DNA from: an uncultured Muribaculaceae bacterium
Lineage (GTDB): Bacteria; Bacteroidota; Bacteroidia; Bacteroidales; Muribaculaceae
Length of the DNA stretch: 64,000 nt
Assembly (NCBI GenBank): GCA_947381945.1
Contig: CANCXM010000002.1
Location: forward strand, 62,001 to 126,000
Direction of reading: 5' to 3'
Made by a program: the position numbers and the translations under genes. A model generated the notes under the pieces. That model ran no database searches. It was not told where the DNA came from and worked only from the letters and a program-made list of their open reading frames with translations. Below, one piece after another: positions 36,314 through 44,886 of this stretch (positions are counted from its first letter, which is position 1; each line of letters starts with the position of its first letter).

Positions 36314-36660
36314 AGAGGGTGTTTAATAATAAATGTTAATCCGTGGGCGGTTTATCTTTGAGGGATTATTCCGTAACGATGAGGGAGTGTGCCTCTTGGC
36401 ACTCGACCGAGGAGTTACGGGATAAGCGCCAAAGAGAAACCGAGGCGACGGTATTATAGTTCCATTAGATTTCATTAAAGTTTATCATCTTTATAATGAG
36501 GATGCATTAATATGTAAAAGTTACCTTCGCCTTTCCGTCTTTCGGGCATCTTTTCCGCTTTATCTCAGTCGTGTACATTAAGTACACTCCATCAACTCAG
36601 CGAAAAAGCTCCTCCGAAATACGGAACCCACGGGTTAACATTTATTGTTAAACACCCTCT
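36314..36660. repeat. 347-bp structured element with 34-bp terminal inverted repeats, abutting hisG
   Basis: Terminal arms 36314-36347 and 36627-36660 match as inverted repeats at 32 of 34 positions. Inside are two hairpins. One pairs 36348-36360 with 36430-36442 (12/13) and continues as TTATTCCGTAAC (36366-36377) with GTTACGGGATAA (36414-36425). The other pairs 36535-36545 with 36614-36624 (10/11), then 36550-36558 with 36600-36608, and closes on GTGTAC-ATTAA-GTACAC (36571-36587). Between them is an AT-rich spacer. It may be a MITE-like insertion or the long leader RNA of the his operon. No transposase gene is present. Confidence 0.8.
36475..36507 (-). other. 11-codon micro-ORF in the hisG leader element
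   Basis: The minus strand in the spacer between the two internal hairpins reads MHPHYKDDKL then stop. Two His codons occur within the first four positions. It is too short to call a gene and two His codons make a weak attenuator peptide; recorded because it lies in a his operon leader. Confidence 0.2.
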
Positions 36661-36689
36661 AAATACTCTTTTTTCTTAGAAATGGTTTG

Positions 36690-36697
36690 CAAAGTTA
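36690..36697 (-). promoter_or_regulatory. -7 box TAACTTTG upstream of the hisG leader element
   Basis: The minus strand reads TAACTTTG (TAnnTTTG) 30 bp upstream of the 347-bp element. If used, the his mRNA would begin with the whole element as a leader of about 370 bases. Confidence 0.45.
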
Positions 36698-36768
36698 CAT
36701 GTTTTATTTCAAATTTTAATAAAATACATGTAAATTTCATCAAAAAGATACTAAAACACAAAATTTGC

Positions 36769-37398
36769 TTACTTTCCGTCATGAAAGCTTGTAAAAAATC
36801 TACGTTCCTGCGCAGGAACTCCCTCTGTTTCCTTTCGGGCATTTATAGCTTTTATGAGGAAAGCCATATTGCGTCCAAGATTGCGCATTGTCTGGAGTCC
36901 CTCAAGATCCTTTTCGACATCTTCAGCCACGAAACCGTGCACCTCATTCCAATATGTGCTCGACACAATCGGCATGGCACTGATGGTAAAGTATTTGTTG
37001 ATTTCATCAAATGCCGATGTCGAACCACCCCTGCGGGATGAAATGACAGCCGCCCCGACCTTCATAGTTTTGTCGAAGGTCCCGGCTGTGGAGTAAAACA
37101 GACGGTCGAGGAAAGCAAGCACCTGACCGTTGGCTCCCGCATAATATGTCGGAGATCCGACAATTATGCCGTCGGCTTCCTCAAACAAAGGTGCGGTCTC
37201 GTTGACAAGATCATGGAACACACATTCGCCATGCTTGCGACAGAAAAGGCAGGAAATACACCCGCGAATATCCTGATTACCGACATTTACCCTGACAGTT
37301 TCAATCCCTTCATTCTGAAGCGTTGCTTCAACCTCATTGAGCGCACGGTCTGTACAGCCATGAAGATGAGGGCTTCCGTTTATAACTAATACTTTCAT
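36769..37398 (-). CDS. iron-sulfur flavoprotein / NADPH-dependent FMN reductase family
   Basis: 209 residues with a flavodoxin fold: KVLVINGSPHLHGCTDRAL binds FMN phosphate, and GSPTYYAGANGQVLAFLDRL is the second flavin loop. The cysteine cluster CISCLFCRKHGEC (about 47-59) is the compact motif of iron-sulfur flavoproteins that hold a [4Fe-4S] cluster. It is probably a cytoplasmic electron-transfer or quinone/oxygen-detoxifying reductase; the substrate is unknown. A -7 box lies at 37421-37428. No evident functional tie to the his operon downstream. Confidence 0.85.
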   Translation of the reverse strand: MKVLVINGSPHLHGCTDRALNEVEATLQNEGIETVRVNVGNQDIRGCISCLFCRKHGECVFHDLVNETAPLFEEADGIIVGSPTYYAGANGQVLAFLDRLFYSTAGTFDKTMKVGAAVISSRRGGSTSAFDEINKYFTISAMPIVSSTYWNEVHGFVAEDVEKDLEGLQTMRNLGRNMAFLIKAINARKETEGVPAQERRFFTSFHDGK

Positions 37399-37420
37399 AA
37401 CAATAGTTTTGACTTCTCTG

Positions 37421-37428
37421 CAAAGTTA
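37421..37428 (-). promoter_or_regulatory. -7 box TAACTTTG for the flavoprotein gene
   Basis: The minus strand reads TAACTTTG 22 bp upstream of the ATG at 37398; no clear -33. Confidence 0.45.
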
Positions 37429-37480
37429 AACAATAATTCTCTCACACGGGTTTATTTTTCATACAATTAATATATCTGGT

Positions 37481-37930
37481 ATGAAAAAGCAGACACCTAT
37501 CGAAAAAATCTACGAGGCATGGACGGCCCTCACCGATGGTCGCGTCAACATCCTTGCTGACAGCACCGTCGGTCATGGTGAAGCGAAAGTGGAATCCTCC
37601 GACCGCGCGAAGGAATATAAAGTGACATGGCGCGACGATGCAAAAGTCTTCACCTCCACCGACAATGCTACATTCTGGCAGGGCTACCCCCGCTATCCCG
37701 TCATCGCAGTGATGATGCGTCTCGGACTCCTGCCCTACGCTGAGGATATTGCGGTCGAGTTCGCAGGCATAAACTGGACCAAACTGAATGCTGAACATAA
37801 ACGTGACTATGCCTCCGCACTCCTCCACATTGAACGCGAACGCAACATCGACCCCGAAGCAGCCGCCGCAGCCGCCTCGATAGCCTACACCGCCCTATTG
37901 GAAATGAACCTTACCATAAAAAGAAAATAA
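37481..37930 (+). CDS. conserved-looking hypothetical protein, 149 aa
   Basis: I do not recognise a family. It has no signal peptide or membrane segment, so is probably cytoplasmic. The N-terminal half is a small alpha/beta region (IEKIYEAWTALTDGRVNILA, YKVTWRDDAKVFTSTDNA); the middle has WQGYPRYPVIAVMMRLGLLP; the end is helical with an Ala-rich run (EAAAAAASIAYTALLEMNL). Codon usage resembles that of neighbouring core genes (many GCC, CTC, CGC codons), and the frame is free of overlapping alternatives, supporting a real gene. It sits alone between a divergent flavoprotein gene and the S9 peptidase gene. Confidence 0.7.
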   Translation: MKKQTPIEKIYEAWTALTDGRVNILADSTVGHGEAKVESSDRAKEYKVTWRDDAKVFTSTDNATFWQGYPRYPVIAVMMRLGLLPYAEDIAVEFAGINWTKLNAEHKRDYASALLHIERERNIDPEAAAAAASIAYTALLEMNLTIKRK

Positions 37931-38079
37931 AAACCACAGCTTTTGCATCTTCGCACCTTTTCAGTCAAAACTGATAGTAATTTTGATGAAAAAAACCTTA
38001 TCCGCACAAAACGCTTTACACCATGGAAAGAAGATAGAAAGTTTCTCAGGACAGATGCCATTGTCTCATGGAAATTGTG

Positions 38080-38087
38080 TATTTTTG
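38080..38087 (+). promoter_or_regulatory. -7 box TATTTTTG for the S9 peptidase gene
   Basis: TATTTTTG 19 bp upstream of the ATG at 38107. It lies downstream of the alternative start at 38068, which therefore could not be on the transcript; this decides the start. A second TAATTTTG occurs at 37978-37985. Confidence 0.5.
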
Positions 38088-38106
38088 CAATACACAATTT
38101 TATCAC

Positions 38107-40563
38107 ATGAACTTGCGCATATTACCTTTAAGCGCACTTGCCTTCCTTTCGATGAATGCAAGTGCTGAAAAGATTGATATTGAGTCATTCAAATATCAAG
38201 GACCATTTTCAATAAATCTCCCAGTAATGGTGGACAGTGTCGATGTCAATTCAAAGAAATTCGACCCCTCCTCGCTGCTTGCCACTCCGCTCTCGCTTGC
38301 ATCGGCTGACAAAGGACAGTTTCACAACGGCGATTTTGTCCTTAAATCCGACGGTCATGCCCTCCACTTGCTGAACTTCACTATTGACAACGAACGCTAC
38401 GTCACAGCATCGCTCAAAGTCAACGGTCTGAAGAACCATGAGATTTACCTTGACGGAAAGAAACTTGATGACAGCAAACTCCGCCTCACTCCCGCCACCC
38501 ACAGCATCACCATCAAGTGTCTTACCAACAGTGCCTCCGCCGACTCCGTAAAGATAGCCCTTGAAAGCGAACGTCCCGAACTGATGAAAATCAATTCCGG
38601 TTCACAGCGCCGCTACACCCTCAACGATGTCATGACCGGTCGCCGATTCAGCTCCGCGTCGCTCTCGCCGAGTGGAAAATATCTCCTGAGAGTCTACTAC
38701 ACCACCCACGAAGGAGGTGCCAATACATTCTCCAACGAAGTGAGTGCCGCCAACGGTGGAGCCGTATTGGCAAAAAGGTCAGAAGCCCTCAAATGGATGC
38801 CGAAGAGCGACCTGCTCTACTTCACCCGTTACAAAAACGACAAACTTGAACTCGTCACCCTCAATCCGGCCAACGGACGGGAGGAAGTCATCGCCTCTGA
38901 ACTCCCGACAAGCTATTTCACGATTTCTCCCACCGAGGACTTCATGATTTACATGAAGACTCAGGAAGGGCCGAAGGAAAAGAGCGCCGACCTCTATGAA
39001 ATCGTCCATCCCGAAGACCGCCAGCCCGGATGGAGAAACCGAGGGACACTCATGAAAATGGATTTTGCCACAGGTCTGTCCACGCCTCTCACATTCGGTA
39101 ACCGCAACATCGGATTGTGTGGAATTTCCGACGACGGCAGCAAGCTTCTTTACACCGTCTCCGAATCCCGGCTGGAAAAACGCCCGACCACCCTGTCCTC
39201 TCTCTATCTCCTGAATCTCGCCGACAACTCCACCCGCTGTCTCGTTGATAAGGAAGGATTTTTCGGAGGGGCCACCCTATCACCCGACGGCTCGAAAGTT
39301 GCGCTCATTGGTTCGCCCGAAGCCTACGGTGCAATCGGAAAGAATCTGCCCGAAGGTCGCACACCGAGCATGTATGACAATCAGCTCTACATCCTCGATG
39401 TCGCCTCTACCGACATAACTCCCCTCACACGCGATTTCAACCCCTCTGTCGAGAATGTCATCTGGAACCGCGCCGACGGCTGCATCTATTTCGCAGCCGA
39501 GGACCGTGACCGCCGTTCACTCTTCCGCGTCAATCCTGCCAACGGAAAAATCGACAATCTCAAAGCCAATGAGGAATATGTGGCTTCATTCGCCATTGCC
39601 TCATCAGCTCCGGCATTGGTATATGTAGGCCAGGGGGCTTCAAACTCCGACCGCCTTTATTCGCTCAACACCAAGAATCTCCGTCAGGAACTTATCGAGG
39701 ACCTGAGTGCCGAACGCCTCGATGGCATACGCTTAGGCGAATGCAAGCCTTGGGTCTATCTCACATCACGAGGCGACAGCATCTGCGGACGCTACATCCT
39801 TCCTCCCGACTTCGACCCTTCGCGCAAGTATCCGATGATTGTCAACTACTATGGTGGTTGCAGTCCGACAAGCCGCACATTCGAAGGCCGCTACCCGCAC
39901 CATGTCTATGCGGCCAACGGCTATGTTGTCCTTGTCATCAATCCGAGCGGAAGCGCAGGTTTCGGTCAGGAATTCGCATCGCGCCATGTCAATACCGCCG
40001 GTGAAGGTGTGGCTGAGGACATTATCGAAGGGGTGAAACAGTTCACTGCCGCCAATCCGTGGGTGGACGCATCTAAAATCGGTTGCATCGGTGCATCCTA
40101 CGGCGGTTTCATGACCCAATACCTCCAGACACGCACCGACATCTTCGCAGCCGCTATCTCCCACGCAGGTATCAGCGACCACACAAGCTATTGGGGCGAG
40201 GGCTATTGGGGCTATTCCTACAGCGAGGTCAGCATGGCCAACAGCTATCCCTGGAGCCACTCGGACCTCTATGTGAAACAGAGTCCGCTCTACAATGCCG
40301 ACAAGATTCACACCCCGATTCTCTTCCTGCATGGCGACGGCGATACGAACGTTCCCTTCGGCGAGAGCATCCAGATGTATACAGCCCTCAAACTCCTCGG
40401 ACGCGAGACCGCCTTTGTTGCCGTCAAGGATGCCAACCATCAGGTGACCGACTTCAACAAACGCAAGCAATGGCAGGAGACTATCTTCGCCTGGTTTGCC
40501 AAATACCTGCAGGATGATGATTCATGGTGGGAATCACTCTATCCGAAAAAGACACTCGACTGA
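38107..40563 (+). CDS. secreted prolyl-oligopeptidase-family (S9) peptidase
   Basis: 818 residues from ATG at 38107 (signal peptide MNLRILPLSALAFLSMNASA). An N-terminal region and WD-like beta-propeller (about 150-560, with repeated SPDGSKVALIGSP-like units) precede an alpha/beta hydrolase domain (about 570-818). Catalytic triad: Ser664 in GASYGG, Asp746 in GDGDTNVP, His778 in DANHQV. The family cleaves short peptides, often after Pro (dipeptidyl-peptidase-like) or Ala; specificity is not clear here. A periplasmic role in peptide use is likely. A 12-bp stem hairpin follows at 40575. Confidence 0.92.
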   Translation: MNLRILPLSALAFLSMNASAEKIDIESFKYQGPFSINLPVMVDSVDVNSKKFDPSSLLATPLSLASADKGQFHNGDFVLKSDGHALHLLNFTIDNERYVTASLKVNGLKNHEIYLDGKKLDDSKLRLTPATHSITIKCLTNSASADSVKIALESERPELMKINSGSQRRYTLNDVMTGRRFSSASLSPSGKYLLRVYYTTHEGGANTFSNEVSAANGGAVLAKRSEALKWMPKSDLLYFTRYKNDKLELVTLNPANGREEVIASELPTSYFTISPTEDFMIYMKTQEGPKEKSADLYEIVHPEDRQPGWRNRGTLMKMDFATGLSTPLTFGNRNIGLCGISDDGSKLLYTVSESRLEKRPTTLSSLYLLNLADNSTRCLVDKEGFFGGATLSPDGSKVALIGSPEAYGAIGKNLPEGRTPSMYDNQLYILDVASTDITPLTRDFNPSVENVIWNRADGCIYFAAEDRDRRSLFRVNPANGKIDNLKANEEYVASFAIASSAPALVYVGQGASNSDRLYSLNTKNLRQELIEDLSAERLDGIRLGECKPWVYLTSRGDSICGRYILPPDFDPSRKYPMIVNYYGGCSPTSRTFEGRYPHHVYAANGYVVLVINPSGSAGFGQEFASRHVNTAGEGVAEDIIEGVKQFTAANPWVDASKIGCIGASYGGFMTQYLQTRTDIFAAAISHAGISDHTSYWGEGYWGYSYSEVSMANSYPWSHSDLYVKQSPLYNADKIHTPILFLHGDGDTNVPFGESIQMYTALKLLGRETAFVAVKDANHQVTDFNKRKQWQETIFAWFAKYLQDDDSWWESLYPKKTLD

Positions 40564-40574
40564 TTCCACTACCG

Positions 40575-40610
40575 GTGAGGATGCAGACTCCCGATTGACT
40601 GCATCCTCAC
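40575..40610. terminator. hairpin between S9 peptidase and LysR genes
   Basis: Perfect 12-bp stem (40575-40586 with 40599-40610) and a 12-base loop, filling the 49-bp gap between convergent genes. No T-tract on either side, so probably a shared terminator of the stem-only type. Confidence 0.6.
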
Positions 40611-40612
40611 AC

Positions 40613-41515
40613 CTAAAGCCATGCGTTGACACGCTCACGGATTGCTGCCGATTCGCTCAACATTCTCACGAATTCACGCATCGAACGCTTGTGGTAACTG
40701 TCACGCAAAGTGTGGACACATCCTATCATCTCATTAGCCGCAATGTCAAGGGGAACAGCTTTGATCCCCTTGACATTGTGCGTTGTAGCCTCTGCAAGGA
40801 CGGTCACAAGATTGCTGCAACTGATGAGTTTGAGAAGTATGTTGACCTCATTAAGCTCAATCCTCACGCGCATATCCATTCCTTTGGGCATGACGATAGC
40901 ATCAAAGTAATTCCGCGCCTGTAATCCCTTCGTAGGCAGAGCCAGGTCATAGTGGCTCAGCTCCTCCATTGTCACCTTTTGCTTGGATGCAAGCGGATGG
41001 CATGAGTTGACAATCACGGCTAAATAGTTCTGGAACAGCGCATGTGACTCAATCCCGTCGGTAGCCTGACGCGGACGGAAGGCCAACACGAAATCAACTT
41101 CCCTTTCGCTCAACATTGTCATCAGTTCCGAAACAGGCTTATAATAGATGTTGAGTTTGACCCCGGGATAAAGCTTCATGAAATCAAGCAAGGTCTCTGT
41201 AAGTATGGGGCTGAATGAATAGGTGACGCCGATGTTCAGCGTCCCGGCAAGCAACTCGCGCAAATCATTCATCCTCTCGTGGCAAAGCTGAGCGTCCTGA
41301 AGGGTACGGACAGCGTATGGCAGCAGCTCGCTTCCTGCCTCCGTAAGAGAGACACTGTGGCTGTCGCGCACAAACAGCATTGTGCCCATCTCCTGCTCCA
41401 GTTGCTTGATCTGCTGCGAAAGGGTGCTTTGGGTGATGAAGAGTGCGCGCGATGCCTCCGAGAAGTTCAATGTCTCGGCCACCTTGACGAAATATTTAAG
41501 CTGTCGAAGTTCCAT
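40613..41515 (-). CDS. LysR-family transcriptional regulator
   Basis: 300 residues from ATG at 41515 (MELRQLKYFVKVAETLNFSE), the canonical LysR N-terminus; the longer frame to 41578 overlaps the exporter gene. The winged HTH spans about 1-60 (ASRALFITQSTLSQQIKQLE). The C-terminal effector-binding domain has TLNIGVTYSFSPILTETLLD. LysR regulators usually control a neighbouring gene in response to a small molecule. The gene lies 59 bp downstream of the ThrE-type exporter pair on the same strand, so it may be cotranscribed with and regulate it. The effector is unknown. Confidence 0.9.
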   Translation of the reverse strand: MELRQLKYFVKVAETLNFSEASRALFITQSTLSQQIKQLEQEMGTMLFVRDSHSVSLTEAGSELLPYAVRTLQDAQLCHERMNDLRELLAGTLNIGVTYSFSPILTETLLDFMKLYPGVKLNIYYKPVSELMTMLSEREVDFVLAFRPRQATDGIESHALFQNYLAVIVNSCHPLASKQKVTMEELSHYDLALPTKGLQARNYFDAIVMPKGMDMRVRIELNEVNILLKLISCSNLVTVLAEATTHNVKGIKAVPLDIAANEMIGCVHTLRDSYHKRSMREFVRMLSESAAIRERVNAWL

Positions 41516-41574
41516 GATGGGATGAATCTGAAATAATGGATGAATATATCTTGACCGGGCCACTGCCCGCGTCT

Positions 41575-42057
41575 TCACCTCGTTGCCTGAAACGAGATAT
41601 TTTTAAACAGGAATATCGGAATAGTAGCGCCTATCACCATTCCGAGGAGGATGAACAGACAGGTCAGCCCGTTGCTGACGAAGAGGTAGAAATAATGGTC
41701 GAAAGCCTCTTCGCTACCGTGATACAGACACATCACCAAGCCTCCGAAAGTCTTGTAGGCATAGATGCCCGGAATCATCGGGAGCAGTGAGGGGAAAAGA
41801 CATGTCTCCGCAGGCGTATGTGCTACGGGCGACAACAATACGGCAAGCATACCGACTATCAGCGCCGCCAAAGTGCTTGCTATGACAATATGAAGCCCGA
41901 GCAGACTCTCCTGCATCATCAGAAACCGTGCGGAATGCCCGACGGCGGCAATGACGGCGCAATAGAGGTAGGCCCTCCTTGGAGGGTTGCTTATCGCTGC
42001 GAAACCGATGGCTGCGATCGCTGCGAAGAAAGCATCTTGAAGAAATTCGCTTATCAT
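41575..42057 (-). CDS. threonine/serine exporter, small subunit (ThrE_2 / DUF3815)
   Basis: 160 residues with four to five hydrophobic segments. It corresponds to the C-terminal half of Corynebacterium ThrE; markers are FAAISNPPRRAYLYCAVIAA and FPSLLPMIPGIYAYKTFGGL. It acts with the larger subunit encoded 54 bp upstream to export threonine and serine or related metabolites across the inner membrane (activity known for family members, inferred here). Confidence 0.88.
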   Translation of the reverse strand: MISEFLQDAFFAAIAAIGFAAISNPPRRAYLYCAVIAAVGHSARFLMMQESLLGLHIVIASTLAALIVGMLAVLLSPVAHTPAETCLFPSLLPMIPGIYAYKTFGGLVMCLYHGSEEAFDHYFYLFVSNGLTCLFILLGMVIGATIPIFLFKNISFQATR

Positions 42058-42111
42058 AATGAATCAGAAACGTGGGGACTGCATGACGACAGATAAATCG
42101 CTGCACAGATC

Positions 42112-42954
42112 CTAAAACATGCCCATATTCATCAGCAACATCCCTCCGCACAGTCCGAACGAAAGGCAACATGTGAGAATCACTGCATGTATAAAACGTG
42201 AAAAAGAACAGATATAGTGTCCGGCAAGCATATCGCTGAATGAATTCAGAAACGGTATGCCGGGAACAAGGTAGAGCACACTGGTGCCAACGGCAATCTC
42301 CGGCGTTGTGCCTAAATTGAAAAGTGCGTCCGTCGCACCCAACACCGACGAGACAAACGCACAGATGATGAAGACGAGACGCATGTCCATCTTGTGCTCA
42401 CACAACACCTGTTTCAGATAGAAACCGGCGATTGTCGAGAGAAACACAACCGCCACCGCCTGCCAGTCGCCGGTGAAAAGCCGGCAGAAAGCGGCGTTGG
42501 CACATGAGGCCAAGAGAAGCACGAGATTCTTATTGGCAGGAGGTGTATGTATGATGGATTCGAATTTCTCCTTGGCCTCATCAAAACTAATCTTGCTGTC
42601 GGCAATCTCCCAGCTCAGTTCACTCAGACGGGTGTTTATGTCGAAGCTTATGGGCATGGTCCTCGAAGCAGTTATATATGTATAGCTGTCCGAATGGTCC
42701 GGCAGGCAGACTGTGAGATGAATGTGGCGTGGAAGGATGGTCATCACCGCCTCGCAGCCCATAGCCTTCGCCATGCGGTTGACGTTCCGTTCGAGACGGA
42801 TGCAGGTGGCACCGCTTCCAAGCAGCCATGAGGCATATTCCGAGAGGAACAGACAGATTTCTTTAAGCGAATGGCTCTCGCCGCACAGACAGTCCGAAAG
42901 AGCTATCGGCTCTGCGGCTGAGGCTTCAATCCTCATCGTCGTCATAGAGATCAT
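42112..42954 (-). CDS. threonine/serine exporter, large subunit (ThrE / DUF1212)
   Basis: 280 residues. A soluble N-terminal domain (about 30-140, LLGSGATCIRLERNVNRMA) is followed by five hydrophobic segments (about 140-280, with YLVPGIPFLNSFSDMLAGHY, a hallmark of ThrE). Three Met codons (42954, 42945, 42936) are possible starts; all overlap the small upstream gene. The protein forms the exporter with the small subunit encoded downstream. Confidence 0.88.
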   Translation of the reverse strand: MISMTTMRIEASAAEPIALSDCLCGESHSLKEICLFLSEYASWLLGSGATCIRLERNVNRMAKAMGCEAVMTILPRHIHLTVCLPDHSDSYTYITASRTMPISFDINTRLSELSWEIADSKISFDEAKEKFESIIHTPPANKNLVLLLASCANAAFCRLFTGDWQAVAVVFLSTIAGFYLKQVLCEHKMDMRLVFIICAFVSSVLGATDALFNLGTTPEIAVGTSVLYLVPGIPFLNSFSDMLAGHYICSFSRFIHAVILTCCLSFGLCGGMLLMNMGMF

Positions 42955-43135
42955 CTTCTTTTATGAGCCTGTCGCCCGGAACGAAGAATTCTTCCCGCTC
43001 ACTACCAATCTCAATGAGATGTCTGTGATGGGCAGGCTGATTGTAGTTCTTCTGACAAACTCTGATAATAATGAGTGCGACCATCGCGAAGGCGATTACA
43101 CACCATGTAACTAAAGGAACATTAAGTGCGATCAT
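42926..43135 (-). CDS. small single-pass membrane protein, 69 aa
   Basis: I recognise no family. Residues about 1-25 form one hydrophobic segment (MIALNVPLVTWCVIAFAMVA) followed by basic residues and an acidic tail (EDDLYDDDED). It overlaps the ThrE large-subunit gene by 29 bp or less and is on the same strand, so it may be the first gene of that operon. The hydrophobic-then-charged design and absence of a better frame support coding, but short length makes it tentative. Confidence 0.55.
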   Translation of the reverse strand: MIALNVPLVTWCVIAFAMVALIIIRVCQKNYNQPAHHRHLIEIGSEREEFFVPGDRLIKEDDLYDDDED

Positions 43136-43267
43136 AATGACATTCTGTTTTTAAATTTTCTGCAAAGTAAACACCTGTCAGGCCATCATGATTGCCGTTT
43201 GCTAACGAAAGTTTCGATAGCAATTATAGAACGGCGCAAATGTTAAAAAAGTTCAACAAAGATTTCG

Positions 43268-43275
43268 TATCTTTG
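43268..43275 (+). promoter_or_regulatory. -7 box TATCTTTG for the yjbQ gene
   Basis: TATCTTTG is the same octamer as in the hisS promoter. It is 89 bp upstream of the preferred ATG at 43365 and 14 bp before the alternative ATG at 43290. No clear -33. Confidence 0.5.
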
Positions 43276-43364
43276 CACTTGTATTCCCGGTGGTCTCAGT
43301 CCGTTTCGACTGCTTCACAACGGCCACCGGCCATAATTTCCAAACCGTATATTTATACCCCGAT

Positions 43365-43775
43365 ATGATACAGCAAATTGAATTCACCCTCCGCGCCTAT
43401 CCCCGTGGCATCCATCTGGTGACAGGCGAGATAATGCAACAGATCGGCAACCTTCCCGAATGTGGGCTGCTCAATCTCCTCATCAAACACACTTCGGCTG
43501 CTCTCGCCCTCAACGAGAACGCAGACCCTGACGTGCGCCATGACCTCAACGCCATCTTTGACCGTCTCGTTCCAGAAAACGCGCCATATTATCTTCACAC
43601 CGACGAAGGTCCCGACGACATGCCTTCACATGCCAAATCCGTACTCGTCGGGCCGTCACTAACCATTCCTGTCTCACGCGGACATTTGAACCTCGGGACA
43701 TGGCAAGGCATCTATCTGTGTGAATTCCGTGACTACGGTGGTCCTCGCAAGATTGTAGCGACCATCGTGTCGTGA
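43365..43775 (+). CDS. yjbQ: YjbQ / UPF0047 family protein
   Basis: 136 residues from ATG at 43365 (MIQQIEFTLRAYPRGIHLVT), where family members begin; an upstream ATG at 43290 would add 25 residues without family similarity. Conserved elements: LLNLLIKHTSAALALNENAD, PDDMPSHAKSVLVGPSL and LGTWQGIYLCEFRD. The family forms trimers; some members have weak thiamine-phosphate synthase activity, but the physiological role is uncertain. The acyltransferase gene starts 34 bp downstream. Confidence 0.9.
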   Translation: MIQQIEFTLRAYPRGIHLVTGEIMQQIGNLPECGLLNLLIKHTSAALALNENADPDVRHDLNAIFDRLVPENAPYYLHTDEGPDDMPSHAKSVLVGPSLTIPVSRGHLNLGTWQGIYLCEFRDYGGPRKIVATIVS

Positions 43776-43809
43776 CTCCTCACCGCGTCATCAGCCAAAA
43801 CAGTTTCGC

Positions 43810-44877
43810 ATGAGCAATCAGTCTCTCCATAAGGACATCGGTGGCAAGCAGTTGGCCTTCATCTCCTACATGCAGGTTATCGGAATCATCCTTGTTGTCG
43901 TCGGTCACTCCATGCATGAGTATCCCGACAACGACATGGGACGGACAACCCTGCTCTACCGTATGATCTACAGTTTCCACATGCCCTTATTCCTCTTCGT
44001 GTCGGGCTTCCTGATGGTCTACGGCATGGAGCTGAAAGGGCAGGCTGTCTCATGGCGGAATTTCGTCAGCTCGAAACTGCGGAGGCTTATGGTTCCATTC
44101 GTTGTGCTGACAGCAGTCACCTTCTTCCCGCGTGCGATGATGTCTGGTATGGCTGACGACCCGGTCACTCTTTCCGTCGAATCGTTCAGAGATTCATTTA
44201 TCTACACCGGAAGCCTCGTCATCCCCTACTTCTGGTTCCTGCAGGTCTGCTTCACGCTATTGATAATAAATTTCACAATCCTGCATATAGGCCGACGGCT
44301 CCATCTGCCTGACTTGCCGGTTTACGCAGCCCTGCTATTGATATTCCTTATCACACCGTTCGCTCCGATAGGAACAACCAATACTTTTTCACTCCACCTC
44401 ACTGTGGAAACCGGGCTGTATTTTATCATCGGGGCCATCTATGCACGATATTACCAACACATCAACCGCCTCTTTCCTCGAAATTCCACATCCGCATTTG
44501 CCGGAAGCGCCGCCCTGTGGGCTGGGCTCTTCGCATTGACAGAAAACACACCGCTATTCCCACTCTGCACGCTTGCGGGAATAACGATGTGCATTTCATC
44601 TTCAAAACTGCTCGACAGCCACGATATCCGAATCCTTGACCATCTCTCCGGAGCAAACTATATCATATTTCTCCTGTCGTGGTACTTCAATATAGCCACC
44701 CAGCAGATTCTCCACCACTTTGTCGAACTTCCCTGGTGGGTCTACTCCACCCTCTCCCTCCTCACAGGCATCTACATTCCCTGGCTTATCTACCGCTACC
44801 TCCGGAGCCATCCGGAAAACCGGATTTCCCTACTTGCTGCAATCCTGCTTGGACAACGGTTCAGTAAACGGGCGTAG
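43810..44877 (+). CDS. integral membrane acyltransferase (Acyltransferase_3 family)
   Basis: 355 residues with about ten membrane segments. The first helix and loop FISYMQVIGIILVVVGHSMH carry the conserved His of the family, and YSFHMPLFLFVSGFLMVYG is the matching second segment. Such enzymes transfer acetyl or other acyl groups to surface glycans or lipids from the inner membrane. The acceptor is unknown. It follows yjbQ by 34 bp and is convergent with the Agp-like gene, with only 9 bp between stop codons. Confidence 0.88.
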   Translation: MSNQSLHKDIGGKQLAFISYMQVIGIILVVVGHSMHEYPDNDMGRTTLLYRMIYSFHMPLFLFVSGFLMVYGMELKGQAVSWRNFVSSKLRRLMVPFVVLTAVTFFPRAMMSGMADDPVTLSVESFRDSFIYTGSLVIPYFWFLQVCFTLLIINFTILHIGRRLHLPDLPVYAALLLIFLITPFAPIGTTNTFSLHLTVETGLYFIIGAIYARYYQHINRLFPRNSTSAFAGSAALWAGLFALTENTPLFPLCTLAGITMCISSSKLLDSHDIRILDHLSGANYIIFLLSWYFNIATQQILHHFVELPWWVYSTLSLLTGIYIPWLIYRYLRSHPENRISLLAAILLGQRFSKRA

Positions 44878-44886
44878 GAAAATACA

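Noticed and set aside
37983..38168. 61-codon frame after a TAATTTTG box upstream of the S9 peptidase
   Set aside because: Overlaps the S9 signal peptide in another frame and has no recognisable features; the box may be an accessory promoter.
39766..40470. Minus-strand frame (234 codons) within the S9 peptidase gene
   Set aside because: Overlaps the catalytic domain on the other strand; no family features.
43290..43364. N-terminal extension of YjbQ
   Set aside because: Family members begin at the internal Met; the extension lacks similarity.
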